Shown here: positions 1 through 6,571 of the stretch, in pieces
Numbering within the stretch: the stretch's first letter is position 1
Layout of the letters: each line of letters starts with the position of its first letter
Origin: an uncultured Bacteroidota bacterium
GTDB taxonomy: Bacteria; Bacteroidota; Bacteroidia; Flavobacteriales; Flavobacteriaceae
Direction: 5' to 3'
Assembly (NCBI GenBank): GCA_902509805.1
Contig: CABWZL010000019.1
Coordinates: 1-11,415, forward strand
DNA: 11,415 nt
Made by a program: the position numbers and the translations under genes
The notes under the pieces: model-generated
Database searches by the model: none
Seen by the model: the letters and a program-made list of their open reading frames with translations, nothing else
What the model was told of the DNA's origin: nothing

Positions 1-56
1 TTGACCAAAAAAAATACACTTTAAAAAAAATACATTTTATTTTGTTATAATAGTTA

Positions 57-64
57 TATATTTG
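57..64 (+). promoter_or_regulatory. Putative Bacteroidetes -7 promoter element (TATATTTG)
   Basis: TATATTTG matches the Bacteroidetes -7 consensus TAnnTTTG and lies 17 bases before the ATG at 82, giving a very short leader. The -33 TTTG is poor: only a TTTT at 35-38 has the right spacing, and a real TTTG at 41-44 is too close. A TATAAT at 46-51 is present but has no partner -35. Assigned by motif and position only. Confidence 0.4.
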
Positions 65-81
65 TTACTTAAACAATTACA

Positions 82-582
82 ATGAAAAATTCAATTTTAA
101 TTACACTATTTACATTTGCTATTTTTTTAGGTGGATGTGATACTAACACTTCAGAAAGATCAATTGGTTTTGTTACTGGAGAAAATTCTGACACACAATG
201 GCATCTTGGAACTCAAGAAGCAATTGATGTTGTAAACACTGTTGATCAACTATGGGCTGATCAGGATTACGAGGGAATGAGACCATATTTTGCGGATTCA
301 GTTGTAGTCACAAGACCTAATGGAGTATCTACTAGCACTTTTGATTCCTTTGTTGAATCATTTAGTACAGGGGACAATGCTACTTGGTCCTATAACTACG
401 CTTACTCTGTTGATCTTGATCCATCAATAGGTGGTGAACACGTTCAAGCGGGTTTTTTAATTACTTATCCTGCAACTGATGATCGTGAGGAATATTCTAA
501 TTTACAACATGAAAGTTATTATGTAGTGGATGGAAAGATTATTACTATAAGACAGTATTCTATTAGAGGTGATTCTCAGTAG
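82..582 (+). CDS. NTF2/SnoaL-like lipoprotein
   Basis: Small envelope lipoprotein of 166 residues with no assigned function. Residues 1-18 form a hydrophobic signal peptide ending in a lipobox (LGGC, Cys19), so it should be lipidated and anchored in the envelope. The rest (about 45-162) reads as a single cone-shaped alpha+beta domain of the SnoaL/NTF2-like type: a helical start (EAIDVVNTVDQLW), a short D-Y-E turn, then Y-F-A-D-S (69-73) and P-N-G (79-81), followed by alternating beta strands to the C-terminus. The YxxFADS-type core recurs in the two lipoproteins encoded at 818-1351 and 1428-1955, so the three look paralogous. Such domains can be small-molecule enzymes or binding scaffolds; no catalytic residues can be named here. 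It is monocistronic and faces the other lipoprotein genes across a shared terminator. ATG start, no Shine-Dalgarno sequence. Confidence 0.8.
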   Translation: MKNSILITLFTFAIFLGGCDTNTSERSIGFVTGENSDTQWHLGTQEAIDVVNTVDQLWADQDYEGMRPYFADSVVVTRPNGVSTSTFDSFVESFSTGDNATWSYNYAYSVDLDPSIGGEHVQAGFLITYPATDDREEYSNLQHESYYVVDGKIITIRQYSIRGDSQ

Positions 583-690
583 TTGTTAATATTTTGTAGA
601 CAACTATATTTATGTTTAACCTCTTTTATAACTATTAATCAATAATTTAATACTGTTAATAGTCTTAAAATAATCATCTTTTATAAATAA

Positions 691-718
691 AAAAACCCTC
701 AATTTCTTGAGGGTTTTT
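691..718. terminator. Bidirectional intrinsic terminator
   Basis: A perfect 12-bp stem (aaaaaccctcaa / ttgagggttttt) encloses a TTTC tetraloop. The + strand stem ends in five T, and on the - strand the A-run at 689-695 gives a T-tract, so it can stop transcription both ways. It lies 108 bases past the + gene ending at 582 and 99 bases past the - gene ending at 818, which is the expected place for a shared convergent terminator. Confidence 0.88.
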
Positions 719-817
719 AATTAACCATAAACCAATTTATGTTAGCAGAAAGCCAACAAGTAAATCTATCAAGATTTTCTAGTAATGACGACTATTAGAT
801 AAAATAATTATTAACAA

Positions 818-1351
818 TTATTCATCAAAAGTTGTCATTAACCCACCTACATCTGCATATTCAGTAACTGTGTGTACTTGACCATCTTCATTAAAATTTA
901 ACACCACGTAATGTTTGAATGTTGCTTCTTTCCCAGTTGTTGAGTTAGTTATATCCCATGTACCATACATTCTTACATTATTTGGTCCAGACATTGCATC
1001 AGAAACAGGATAGGTGTTTCCACCCCAAAAACCAATATCTGTGCCAGGAAGACCACCACCTTCAGTGAAAGAAATATTTTCAAAATTACCCATCCAAAAA
1101 GAAACATTTTCTTTCAAGATATCAATGCCTTGAAGCATTTCAGCATTTACTCCAGGCCCATACCACCTAATAGAATCTGCAAATACAGAAACTACTTTAT
1201 CATAGTCTCCTTCTTCGTACCCTTTAATGAAGTTATTCTTTAAAGTTTCAACATTTTTTTCAAATGTGTTTGAATCTGCTTCGCTAACAGCTGTTGTTGG
1301 AGCTTCACATGAAGCAAATAAAATAATTAATAATAAAGCTAGTTTTCTCAT
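818..1351 (-). CDS. NTF2/SnoaL-like lipoprotein
   Basis: Lipoprotein of 177 residues, function unknown. The signal peptide is short (1-14) with lipobox FASC and lipidated Cys15, followed by a linker rich in Thr, Ser and Glu. The domain from about 30 to 170 has the NTF2/SnoaL-like layout: a long helix (KNNFIKGYEEGDYDKVVSVF), the FADS core at 57-60, a second helix with Glu/Asp-Ile-Leu-Lys, and a beta-rich second half carrying Gly-rich loops (98-112). Of the three lipoproteins of this kind here, it resembles the one at 1428-1955 most (V-V-x-x-F/Y-A-D-S/D with W at +2 or +3). A terminator hairpin sits only 32 bases upstream of its ATG, so it is probably transcribed separately, although I could not find a good TAnnTTTG element in that short gap. 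Read-through from the upstream operon is the alternative. Confidence 0.8.
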   Translation of the reverse strand: MRKLALLLIILFASCEAPTTAVSEADSNTFEKNVETLKNNFIKGYEEGDYDKVVSVFADSIRWYGPGVNAEMLQGIDILKENVSFWMGNFENISFTEGGGLPGTDIGFWGGNTYPVSDAMSGPNNVRMYGTWDITNSTTGKEATFKHYVVLNFNEDGQVHTVTEYADVGGLMTTFDE

Positions 1352-1382
1352 AATTTAAATTTTTTATATCTCAAAAATAAAA

Positions 1383-1405
1383 AAACCCCTGTAAATCAGG
1401 GGTTT
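1383..1405 (-). terminator. Intrinsic terminator of the 2736-1428 operon
   Basis: A perfect 9-bp stem (aaacccctg / caggggttt) with loop TAAAT. On the minus strand the GC part is followed by a T-tract, the complement of the A-run at 1378-1385. It lies 22 bases after the stop codon of the lipoprotein gene ending at 1428, and therefore closes the two-gene minus-strand operon. It lies just before the next gene (start 1351), separating the two transcripts. Confidence 0.85.
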
Positions 1406-1427
1406 AATTATAATAAAATATTAAACT

Positions 1428-1955
1428 TTATTTTATTGGATCTACATCATATGCTTCTACAAATTTTGTTCTATCATAGAATGCACCAGTCCATTGGATT
1501 TTTTTATCCTCGCCTACAAAGAAAGTTGCACTGTGATAGGGAACAGTAATTGATGTATCATCATTAGCAAATGTTTGAGGACCCCAACTTAAAAGAACAT
1601 GAAATTCAAACTCTTCACCATCTTCATTAATATCCGTTCCTTTCATTGCCATGTAATTTGTATCATCCCCTGAAGTAATATTCCAGATACTTGTGGTTGA
1701 TTCAAGCATACCTCTTATGGCATCTTTGCCTTCCATATTAACTCCGTTAGGAAAAGACCACATAGCATCATCAGCATACATATCAACAACTGATTCAATA
1801 TTACCTGAATTCATAGCTTCATATTGCTTATTTGTTAGCTCTACTAATTCTGATTCATCGATAATAGTAGGATAATCTGAACTTACATCAGATTGAGTGT
1901 TTTCACAACTTATAATTGCAAAACTTAGTAATAGTATTAAAAATATTTTTTTCAT
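1428..1955 (-). CDS. SnoaL-like (NTF2-fold) lipoprotein
   Basis: Lipoprotein of 175 residues. The signal peptide (1-16) ends in lipobox IISC with Cys17, followed by a Ser/Asp-rich stretch (CENTQSDVSSD). This is the clearest SnoaL-like member of the three: helix KQYEAMNSGNIESVVDMY, then ADDAMW (61-66), P-N-G (69-71), and the typical G-K-D-A-I-R-G-M-L helix (76-84) after a MEG turn. In SnoaL-like families this pattern (helix, YADDAxW, G-x-x-G-x-x-A-I) lines a pocket for a small ligand; the ligand here is unknown. It starts 25 bases after the stop of the secreted protein at 1981-2736 and ends before a strong terminator, so the two are very probably co-transcribed. ATG start in an A-rich context, no Shine-Dalgarno sequence. 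Confidence 0.82.
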   Translation of the reverse strand: MKKIFLILLLSFAIISCENTQSDVSSDYPTIIDESELVELTNKQYEAMNSGNIESVVDMYADDAMWSFPNGVNMEGKDAIRGMLESTTSIWNITSGDDTNYMAMKGTDINEDGEEFEFHVLLSWGPQTFANDDTSITVPYHSATFFVGEDKKIQWTGAFYDRTKFVEAYDVDPIK

Positions 1956-1980
1956 TTTAATTTATTTAAGATTATTTAAT

Positions 1981-2736
1981 TTACTGATTAGGCACAGTTC
2001 CCGTTATATTTTCAAGAATTATTCTGTTTATCCATCCATCTGGATTAGCCTTTTCAAATTTAGCATTAAGAGATTTATCAAGTCCTTCTAGTGCTGCACC
2101 TCCAGCCATATGCTTCATCACGTTTGTTAAATTGTCATATACATCCCAGAACATAATAGAAGGACTAGTTGAATTTTGAGGAGCAATTCTTGATGCATAA
2201 CCCCATCCAACTAGACCTGATTTGACTAGATTTTTTTTGAAATGTTTCTCAACATCTTCATTAACTTCAATAATTGTATTTAAATCTTTTGGTTTTGCAA
2301 AGTTTAAGATTAAGAAGTCACCAGGAGTATCTGATTCAAGTTCTTTCTCAGTTTGCCAATAATAAAAGCCTCCTGTTTCCCCTCCAAGACCTGAATATAG
2401 GGTTGCAGGTTCTATGCCATATTTTTCAGTTGAGTTGTTCCACCATTGATTTCCAGCCATCATAGTTTCATAATTATCAAACACATGGATCCATAGATAG
2501 TTCATTCCGTCAGGATTGTTTTCACCTATATTAGGAACCCTTTTCATTAAATACCATGCTTGAATTGTTCCTTTAGCAACTTCATCTTGAGCTAATGCTG
2601 TAACATAATTAGTCATTATGTTTTCAAAGTTTTCTTGATTTTCAGATGGTACGTTAACAGTATGTATATAAAAAACTTCCTGTGAAAAAAGCCCAAATGT
2701 TAGTAGTAAAAAAAGTAATGTAAATGTTTTTTTCAT
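1981..2736 (-). CDS. Secreted protein with two tandem alpha-beta-barrel-like domains
   Basis: Exported protein of 251 residues, function not recognised. A classical signal peptide (1-19, ending FGLFSQ) lacks a lipobox Cys, so the product is likely periplasmic or secreted. The mature part holds two copies of one domain. Copy 1 (about 22-110) contains W61, R66-V-P68, V85-F-D-N88 and M93-A-G95; copy 2 (about 139-225) contains W178, R183-I-A-P186, V199-Y-D-N202 and M210-A-G212, with nearly equal spacing. The beta-alpha-beta pattern with a strand, a long helix and a W-x-x-x-R strand resembles dimeric alpha-beta-barrel (ABM/ferredoxin-like) proteins, in which two such units pack together; here both are in one chain. 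This fold assignment is inference from pattern. It is first gene of the operon with the SnoaL-like lipoprotein at 1428-1955 and diverges from the esterase gene at 2794. Confidence 0.8.
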   Translation of the reverse strand: MKKTFTLLFLLLTFGLFSQEVFYIHTVNVPSENQENFENIMTNYVTALAQDEVAKGTIQAWYLMKRVPNIGENNPDGMNYLWIHVFDNYETMMAGNQWWNNSTEKYGIEPATLYSGLGGETGGFYYWQTEKELESDTPGDFLILNFAKPKDLNTIIEVNEDVEKHFKKNLVKSGLVGWGYASRIAPQNSTSPSIMFWDVYDNLTNVMKHMAGGAALEGLDKSLNAKFEKANPDGWINRIILENITGTVPNQ

Positions 2737-2771
2737 TTTGATTGATTTATTGGTTAAGCTTAAATATAAGA

Positions 2772-2779
2772 TATATTTC
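2772..2779 (+). promoter_or_regulatory. Weak candidate -7 element for the esterase gene (TATATTTC)
   Basis: TATATTTC differs from TAnnTTTG at one base and lies 14 bases before the ATG at 2794. An ATTG at 2749-2752 stands 19 bases upstream, the spacing expected for a Bacteroidetes -33 element. A 10-bp perfect palindrome, TTAAGCTTAA, at 2754-2763 sits between the two elements and between the divergent genes, where an operator could be. Confidence 0.25.
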
Positions 2780-2793
2780 CTACATTGACCTCT

Positions 2794-3660
2794 ATGAGAA
2801 AAACCTTTAGACTGTCATTACTACTTATAATTATTACTTCCACAAACTTCATTTTTGCTCAAAGTAAGGTTTATGATAACCTTACTATGAAAAGTGAAAT
2901 TCTAAATATGGAAAGAAATTATGCAGTATATCTTCCACCAGATTATGAAACTTCATCAAGAAGTTACCCTGTGCTCTATTTACTTCATGGACTAGGTGAT
3001 AATCAAACTGGATGGATACAATTTGGAGAAGTTAAAAAAATAGCAGATAACACCATTATTAATGGTAATGCTACACCAATGATTATAATTATGCCAGATG
3101 CAAATACAGGAAAAATAGGATACTTTAATATTCCATCACAAAATTGGATGTATGAAGATTTCTTTTTTGAAGAATTAATGCCCTATGTTGAATCAAAGTA
3201 TAGAATAAAATCTGATAAAAGATTTAGAGCTATTTCAGGATTATCTATGGGTGGAGGAGGAACTCTTACCTATGCAATGCATAGGCCTGATCTTTTTTCT
3301 GCTGCTGCTCCATTAAGTTCTGGAACAGGTTCACTTGATGTTGATGAATCTTTACAGAGACTAAAAGCATATGGAATTACATTTACTAGAGAAGAAATGA
3401 AATCTCTTCTAGAGTCCAATCATCCTCTTAATTTAATTAATGATATATCTCTTAATAATTTAAATTCAGTGAGATGGTATATTGATTGTGGAGATGATGA
3501 CTACCTTTATGAGGATAATAGCTTGCTTCATATTGCATTTAAGAAAAAGGGAATAAATCATGAATATCGAGTCAGGGATGGAGCCCACACATGGACCTAT
3601 TGGAGAGAATCTCTTCCTAATGTTTTAGAATTTGTTTCACAGGGATTTCATCAATACTAA
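2794..3660 (+). CDS. Secreted alpha/beta-hydrolase, putative esterase (esterase D/feruloyl-esterase-like)
   Basis: Carboxylic-ester hydrolase of 288 residues, exported through a signal peptide (1-23, ending FIFAQ). It belongs to the putative-esterase family (PF00756) that includes esterase D and feruloyl esterase domains. Visible elements in order: strand NYAVYLPPDY (42-51), oxyanion loop HGLGD (65-69), nucleophile elbow GLSMGG with Ser151, acid region CGDDDYL with probable Asp236, and catalytic His265 in DGAHTWTYW. The His-x-Trp-x-x-Trp ending is usual for this family. The substrate could be an acetyl or feruloyl ester of a polysaccharide, but there are no glycoside hydrolases or SusCD genes beside it. 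I chose the ATG at 2794 over a TTG at 2785 because it begins the signal peptide directly. It is monocistronic and ends 1 base from the convergent YceI-like gene. Confidence 0.9.
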   Translation: MRKTFRLSLLLIIITSTNFIFAQSKVYDNLTMKSEILNMERNYAVYLPPDYETSSRSYPVLYLLHGLGDNQTGWIQFGEVKKIADNTIINGNATPMIIIMPDANTGKIGYFNIPSQNWMYEDFFFEELMPYVESKYRIKSDKRFRAISGLSMGGGGTLTYAMHRPDLFSAAAPLSSGTGSLDVDESLQRLKAYGITFTREEMKSLLESNHPLNLINDISLNNLNSVRWYIDCGDDDYLYEDNSLLHIAFKKKGINHEYRVRDGAHTWTYWRESLPNVLEFVSQGFHQY

Positions 3661-3661
3661 T

Positions 3662-4186
3662 CTAAATAAAAAATAGAATAAATTCTATTTTGATTTCGTT
3701 ATCAATTTTTCTTAAAAGTAAAGATGGGCGATCAATAGAGAAGTCTGATAAATTAAGGGTGAATTCTCCATTCATTTGAGTTTTATTTTCAATTGTGGTT
3801 AACTTAACATTCACATCGATTTTTTTCTCTATTCCGTGAAATTCAATTAGGCCTTTGATGTTTGATAGACCATTTATACTTGTAACACTTAATGATTTAA
3901 AAATAATATTAGGAAATTTTAGAGCTTCAAGTACTCTGTAAGAATTACTATCAAGACTAGAGTTTCCACTTTTGAAATCTGCTACTTTAGCAACTACACC
4001 AATATTTAAAATATTTTCATTATCTATTTTAATTAGACCAGATAAATTATTATTTTCTGCTGACCATTTATGCAAAAAATGATTTCCAGAATAACTAATA
4101 CTTGATTTAGTAGTATCAATATTTTTAAGTTCCTGGGAACTTAAGTTATTGATGCTTAATATTAATAGAAGAGTTAGTAATCTCAT
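3662..4186 (-). CDS. YceI-like secreted protein
   Basis: Exported protein of 174 residues with a signal peptide (1-18, ending NLSSQ). The rest fits the YceI lipocalin-like beta-barrel, which in characterised members binds isoprenoid chains: I-S-Y-S-G-N-H-F-L-H-K-W (30-41) matches the family's strand with its His/Trp, G50-L-I-K-I follows, then YRVLEALKFPNIIF (83-96) matches the conserved 'LEaxkfPxIxF' segment, and L-S-D-F-S-I-D-R-P (146-154) the closing strand. It is the last gene of a three-gene operon; its ATG overlaps the stop of the preceding b561-like gene by one base (TAATG), which points to translational coupling. In E. coli, yceI is likewise paired with yceJ, a cytochrome b561-type gene. 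Its exact ligand here is unknown. It ends 1 base from the convergent esterase gene. Confidence 0.85.
   Translation of the reverse strand: MRLLTLLLILSINNLSSQELKNIDTTKSSISYSGNHFLHKWSAENNNLSGLIKIDNENILNIGVVAKVADFKSGNSSLDSNSYRVLEALKFPNIIFKSLSVTSINGLSNIKGLIEFHGIEKKIDVNVKLTTIENKTQMNGEFTLNLSDFSIDRPSLLLRKIDNEIKIEFILFFI
3670..3691. terminator. Weak AT-rich hairpin at a convergent junction
   Basis: A 9-bp inverted repeat, AAAATAGAA / TTCTATTTT, with a TAAA loop lies 9 bases past the esterase stop and inside the last codons of the YceI-like gene. The + strand arm ends in TTTT, so it might end the esterase transcript. It contains only one G-C pair per arm, so it would be weak; it also encodes part of the YceI-like C-terminus. 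Confidence 0.25.
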
Positions 4187-4821
4187 TAAAAATCTATTAT
4201 TATAGAGAGCATTGCAAAGGAATAACTTGCAAAAGCTGTATAAGCTGCTGCTCGATGAGCATCTGAGTTTACATCTTTGGATAAGACATTTGTTAAAATC
4301 ATAGCGGGAACGTGGATATTAGCAAGAACCTTATGTATTTTAATATTATTTATTCCTTCACTTTTTCTTGAAACTAGGGGTGGTGGAGAAAATAATGAGA
4401 GTCCAGCACCAGTAAAATATGTGGCTGTAACAATTTTTCCAACAGTTTTATGAGTTTCGTAAAGACTGTAATCTCCATTTTTTTTCCCTTGATATAGCTT
4501 ACCCCCTAAAATACCTTGAGCAATCATTCCTGCGAATGTAACATAACCCAATATTTGATGAGCTTTGAGCATTTTTTCTCTAACGATTAACTCTTTTTCT
4601 CTATTTTCTAAAGTAAGATTAGAAACTCCAACCTTTCTTAGTATTCCATTTTCTCCCCATAAAATCTTCTGAGTAAAAATCATTTTTTCTGGAAGTAATT
4701 CTATTTTTTCTTCATTAATAAGACTTTCAAATTCATCTAAAAAATCCTGACCATTAACAGATTGAAGGTTTGGTATTATCAAACCAATTATTAGAATTAT
4801 TTTGAGCCTTTTGGATAGCAT
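4186..4821 (-). CDS. Cytochrome b561-like four-helix membrane protein
   Basis: Membrane protein of 211 residues. A signal-like N-terminus (1-24, ending NGQ) is followed by an acidic, presumably periplasmic segment (25-85) and then four hydrophobic segments at about 88-107, 126-145, 166-182 and 190-210. Each has a histidine at or near its start: H88, H124 (HKTVG), H163 or H170, and H189. Four helices with paired histidines are the layout of cytochrome b561-type haem b proteins, which carry electrons across the membrane. Haem binding is inference; the sequence is not a clear b561 match. The context supports it: the gene abuts a Rieske lipoprotein gene upstream (TAA|ATG, no spacing) and overlaps a YceI-like gene downstream, and b561/YceI pairing is known from yceJ-yceI. 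An unrelated four-helix protein remains possible. Confidence 0.7.
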   Translation of the reverse strand: MLSKRLKIILIIGLIIPNLQSVNGQDFLDEFESLINEEKIELLPEKMIFTQKILWGENGILRKVGVSNLTLENREKELIVREKMLKAHQILGYVTFAGMIAQGILGGKLYQGKKNGDYSLYETHKTVGKIVTATYFTGAGLSLFSPPPLVSRKSEGINNIKIHKVLANIHVPAMILTNVLSKDVNSDAHRAAAYTAFASYSFAMLSIIIDF

Positions 4822-5334
4822 TTAGCTTGTTGTTATGGTTAATGTATCATTATTCAAAGATGTTGAATATGTTTTCAAATCTCCTGAAGTAGATGCTGAA
4901 CCACAATTTACAATATTATTTCCGTCGATACCAAAGGTGTTTCCATGTGTGGCACATTTAAATTCTTCATTTGCGTATGACCATGCATTTTTTGAACCAC
5001 TATGTGGGCAACAATTATCAAAAGCTCTAAAATTTGTATTTGAAATTTTCAAGAGAAGAACACCTACAGATGTAAGATTAATAAAGTCACCAGGACTTGA
5101 TAAACCACTAAATGTAGAGTTTGTAAGATCTAAAGTTAATGTATTACCACTTTCAGTTATTCCATTACTAGATTGCGAGTCATTTCCGTATGGATCATTG
5201 GAATTACCATTTGAATTAGAGCCATAAGCAGAGTCTTCATCATCTGATTTAGAGCAAGCTTGAATAAAAGAAAGTCCAAAAAAAGCAAATGTAACAGTTG
5301 GGCAAGTATTTTGTAAAAATTTTCTTCTTTCCAT
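4822..5334 (-). CDS. Tat-exported Rieske [2Fe-2S] lipoprotein
   Basis: Small Rieske ferredoxin-like protein of 170 residues. The N-terminus MERRKFLQN carries a twin-arginine motif (RRKFLQ), followed by a hydrophobic stretch and lipobox FIQAC with Cys27, so it should fold in the cytoplasm, leave by Tat and be lipidated. An acidic CSKSDDED stretch and a low-complexity Ser/Asn/Gly linker (about 36-60) precede the Rieske domain. The cluster ligands are C109-P-H111 and C127-A-T-H130, in the usual Cys-x-His and Cys-x-x-His boxes, with H-G-N-T-F following the second. I chose the ATG at 5334; one 7 codons upstream (5355) would put MKIKTFF before the Tat motif. It opens the operon with the b561-like and YceI-like genes and diverges from the Rieske oxygenase gene. 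Likely role: one-electron carrier at the envelope, partner unknown. Confidence 0.9.
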   Translation of the reverse strand: MERRKFLQNTCPTVTFAFFGLSFIQACSKSDDEDSAYGSNSNGNSNDPYGNDSQSSNGITESGNTLTLDLTNSTFSGLSSPGDFINLTSVGVLLLKISNTNFRAFDNCCPHSGSKNAWSYANEEFKCATHGNTFGIDGNNIVNCGSASTSGDLKTYSTSLNNDTLTITTS

Positions 5335-5425
5335 AAAAAATGTTTTAATTTTCAATAAATCTAGGTTGTATAATTAGTAATTAAGCTAAGTAAATTAGAC
5401 TTTAATAAACTTTTAACTATATAGA

Positions 5426-6511
5426 ATGAAAAAAATTGAAGTTGAAAATAACATTAAAATTGCAGAAACTCTGCCTTCAAGTTTTTATAAATCTGAAGTT
5501 TTATTTGACGAATTAAAAGAAAAAGTATTTTATAAATCCTGGCAATTAATTGATCACAAATCTATATTATCAGTTAATACAAATGCCTATCCTTTTGATT
5601 TTATTAAAGACTACATAAATGAACCTTTAGTATTAATTAAAGATGACAATAATAATTTTAAATGTTTAACGAATGTATGTACACACAGGGCTAACATAAT
5701 TATAAACGACCGATGTAAGATTAATGACTTAAGGTGTATGTATCATGGCAGGAAATTTCATTTAAATGGAAAGTTCAAATCAATGCCAGAATTTGAAGAG
5801 GCTGAAAATTTTCCAAGGGATTGCGATGATTTAAAAGAATTTAAAATCAATAATCTTGGCCCTTTTTTATTTGTAGGTTTAGAGCCTAGCTTTGATATAG
5901 GGTCAATTTTTAAAGAAATTACAGAACGAGTAAGTTTTATTCCTTTAGATCAATTGACTCATAGAGGTGACCTGAGTAAAGATTATTTAGTTAATTCTCA
6001 TTGGGCTCTTTATTGCGATAATTATCTAGAGGGGTTTCATATACCTTTTGTTCATAATGATTTAAATAATGTATTGGATTATGGTGATTATGATACAGAA
6101 ATTCATGAAAATTATAATTTGCAAGTAGGCTATGCTAAAGATGGAGAGGAGATTTTTGATATTCCGGAAAATCATATTGATCATGGAAAAAATATTGCAG
6201 CATATTATTATTGGTTATACCCTAATATAATGCTCAATTTTTACCCTTGGGGACTTTCAATAAATATTGTTAAACCAATTAGTATTCAAAAAACAAAAGT
6301 TCAATTTTTGACATATGTATTTGATGAATCTAAATTAGAGACAGGTGCTGGAGCTTCACTTGATAAAGTTGAAAGAGAGGATGAATTTGTTGTTGAAGGA
6401 GTTCAAAAAGGAATAAACTCAAAGTTTTATCATACAGGCAGATTTTCTCCTTCTAAAGAGAGGGGTGTCCACCACTTTCACAGTTTATTATCTAAATCAA
6501 TTAATACTTAA
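5426..6511 (+). CDS. Rieske non-haem iron oxygenase, alpha subunit
   Basis: Cytoplasmic ring-hydroxylating-type (SRPBCC/Rieske) oxygenase alpha subunit of 361 residues, full length for compact members. The N-terminal Rieske domain has C85-T-H87 and C104-M-Y-H107 as [2Fe-2S] ligands. The catalytic domain has DNYLEGFHIPFVH (198-210): H205 and H210 bind iron, with D319 in EREDEF as the likely third ligand, and E202 in the position of the bridging acid that is Asp in naphthalene dioxygenase. Glu at this place is known from the carnitine monooxygenase CntA, and the C-terminal segment V-Q-x-G-I-x-S with a G-R-F-S-P motif and G-V-H-H-F-H ending is also typical of the choline/carnitine/betaine-type branch. 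A quaternary ammonium or similar substrate is therefore a reasonable guess, not shown. No reductase gene follows. It diverges from the Rieske lipoprotein operon with 91 bases between starts. Confidence 0.92.
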   Translation: MKKIEVENNIKIAETLPSSFYKSEVLFDELKEKVFYKSWQLIDHKSILSVNTNAYPFDFIKDYINEPLVLIKDDNNNFKCLTNVCTHRANIIINDRCKINDLRCMYHGRKFHLNGKFKSMPEFEEAENFPRDCDDLKEFKINNLGPFLFVGLEPSFDIGSIFKEITERVSFIPLDQLTHRGDLSKDYLVNSHWALYCDNYLEGFHIPFVHNDLNNVLDYGDYDTEIHENYNLQVGYAKDGEEIFDIPENHIDHGKNIAAYYYWLYPNIMLNFYPWGLSINIVKPISIQKTKVQFLTYVFDESKLETGAGASLDKVEREDEFVVEGVQKGINSKFYHTGRFSPSKERGVHHFHSLLSKSINT

Positions 6512-6571
6512 ATTTCACTTCTTTAAAATGTTGATTTAGTTATAAAAAAAAAGAAAAACAATATAAAAGTT

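Noticed and set aside
46..51. TATAAT as a sigma-70-like -10
   Set aside because: No -35 at 16-18 bases upstream, and a TAnnTTTG (57-64), the element expected in Bacteroidetes, is better placed.
739..798. 19-codon ORF (ATG to TAG) on + after the bidirectional terminator
   Set aside because: Too short, no signal, domain or convincing start context, and it lies just behind a terminator; probably chance.
4835..5227. 130-codon open frame on + opposite the Rieske lipoprotein
   Set aside because: It lies wholly antisense to a gene with clear Tat, lipobox and Rieske motifs, and its product has no recognisable start region, domain or signal.
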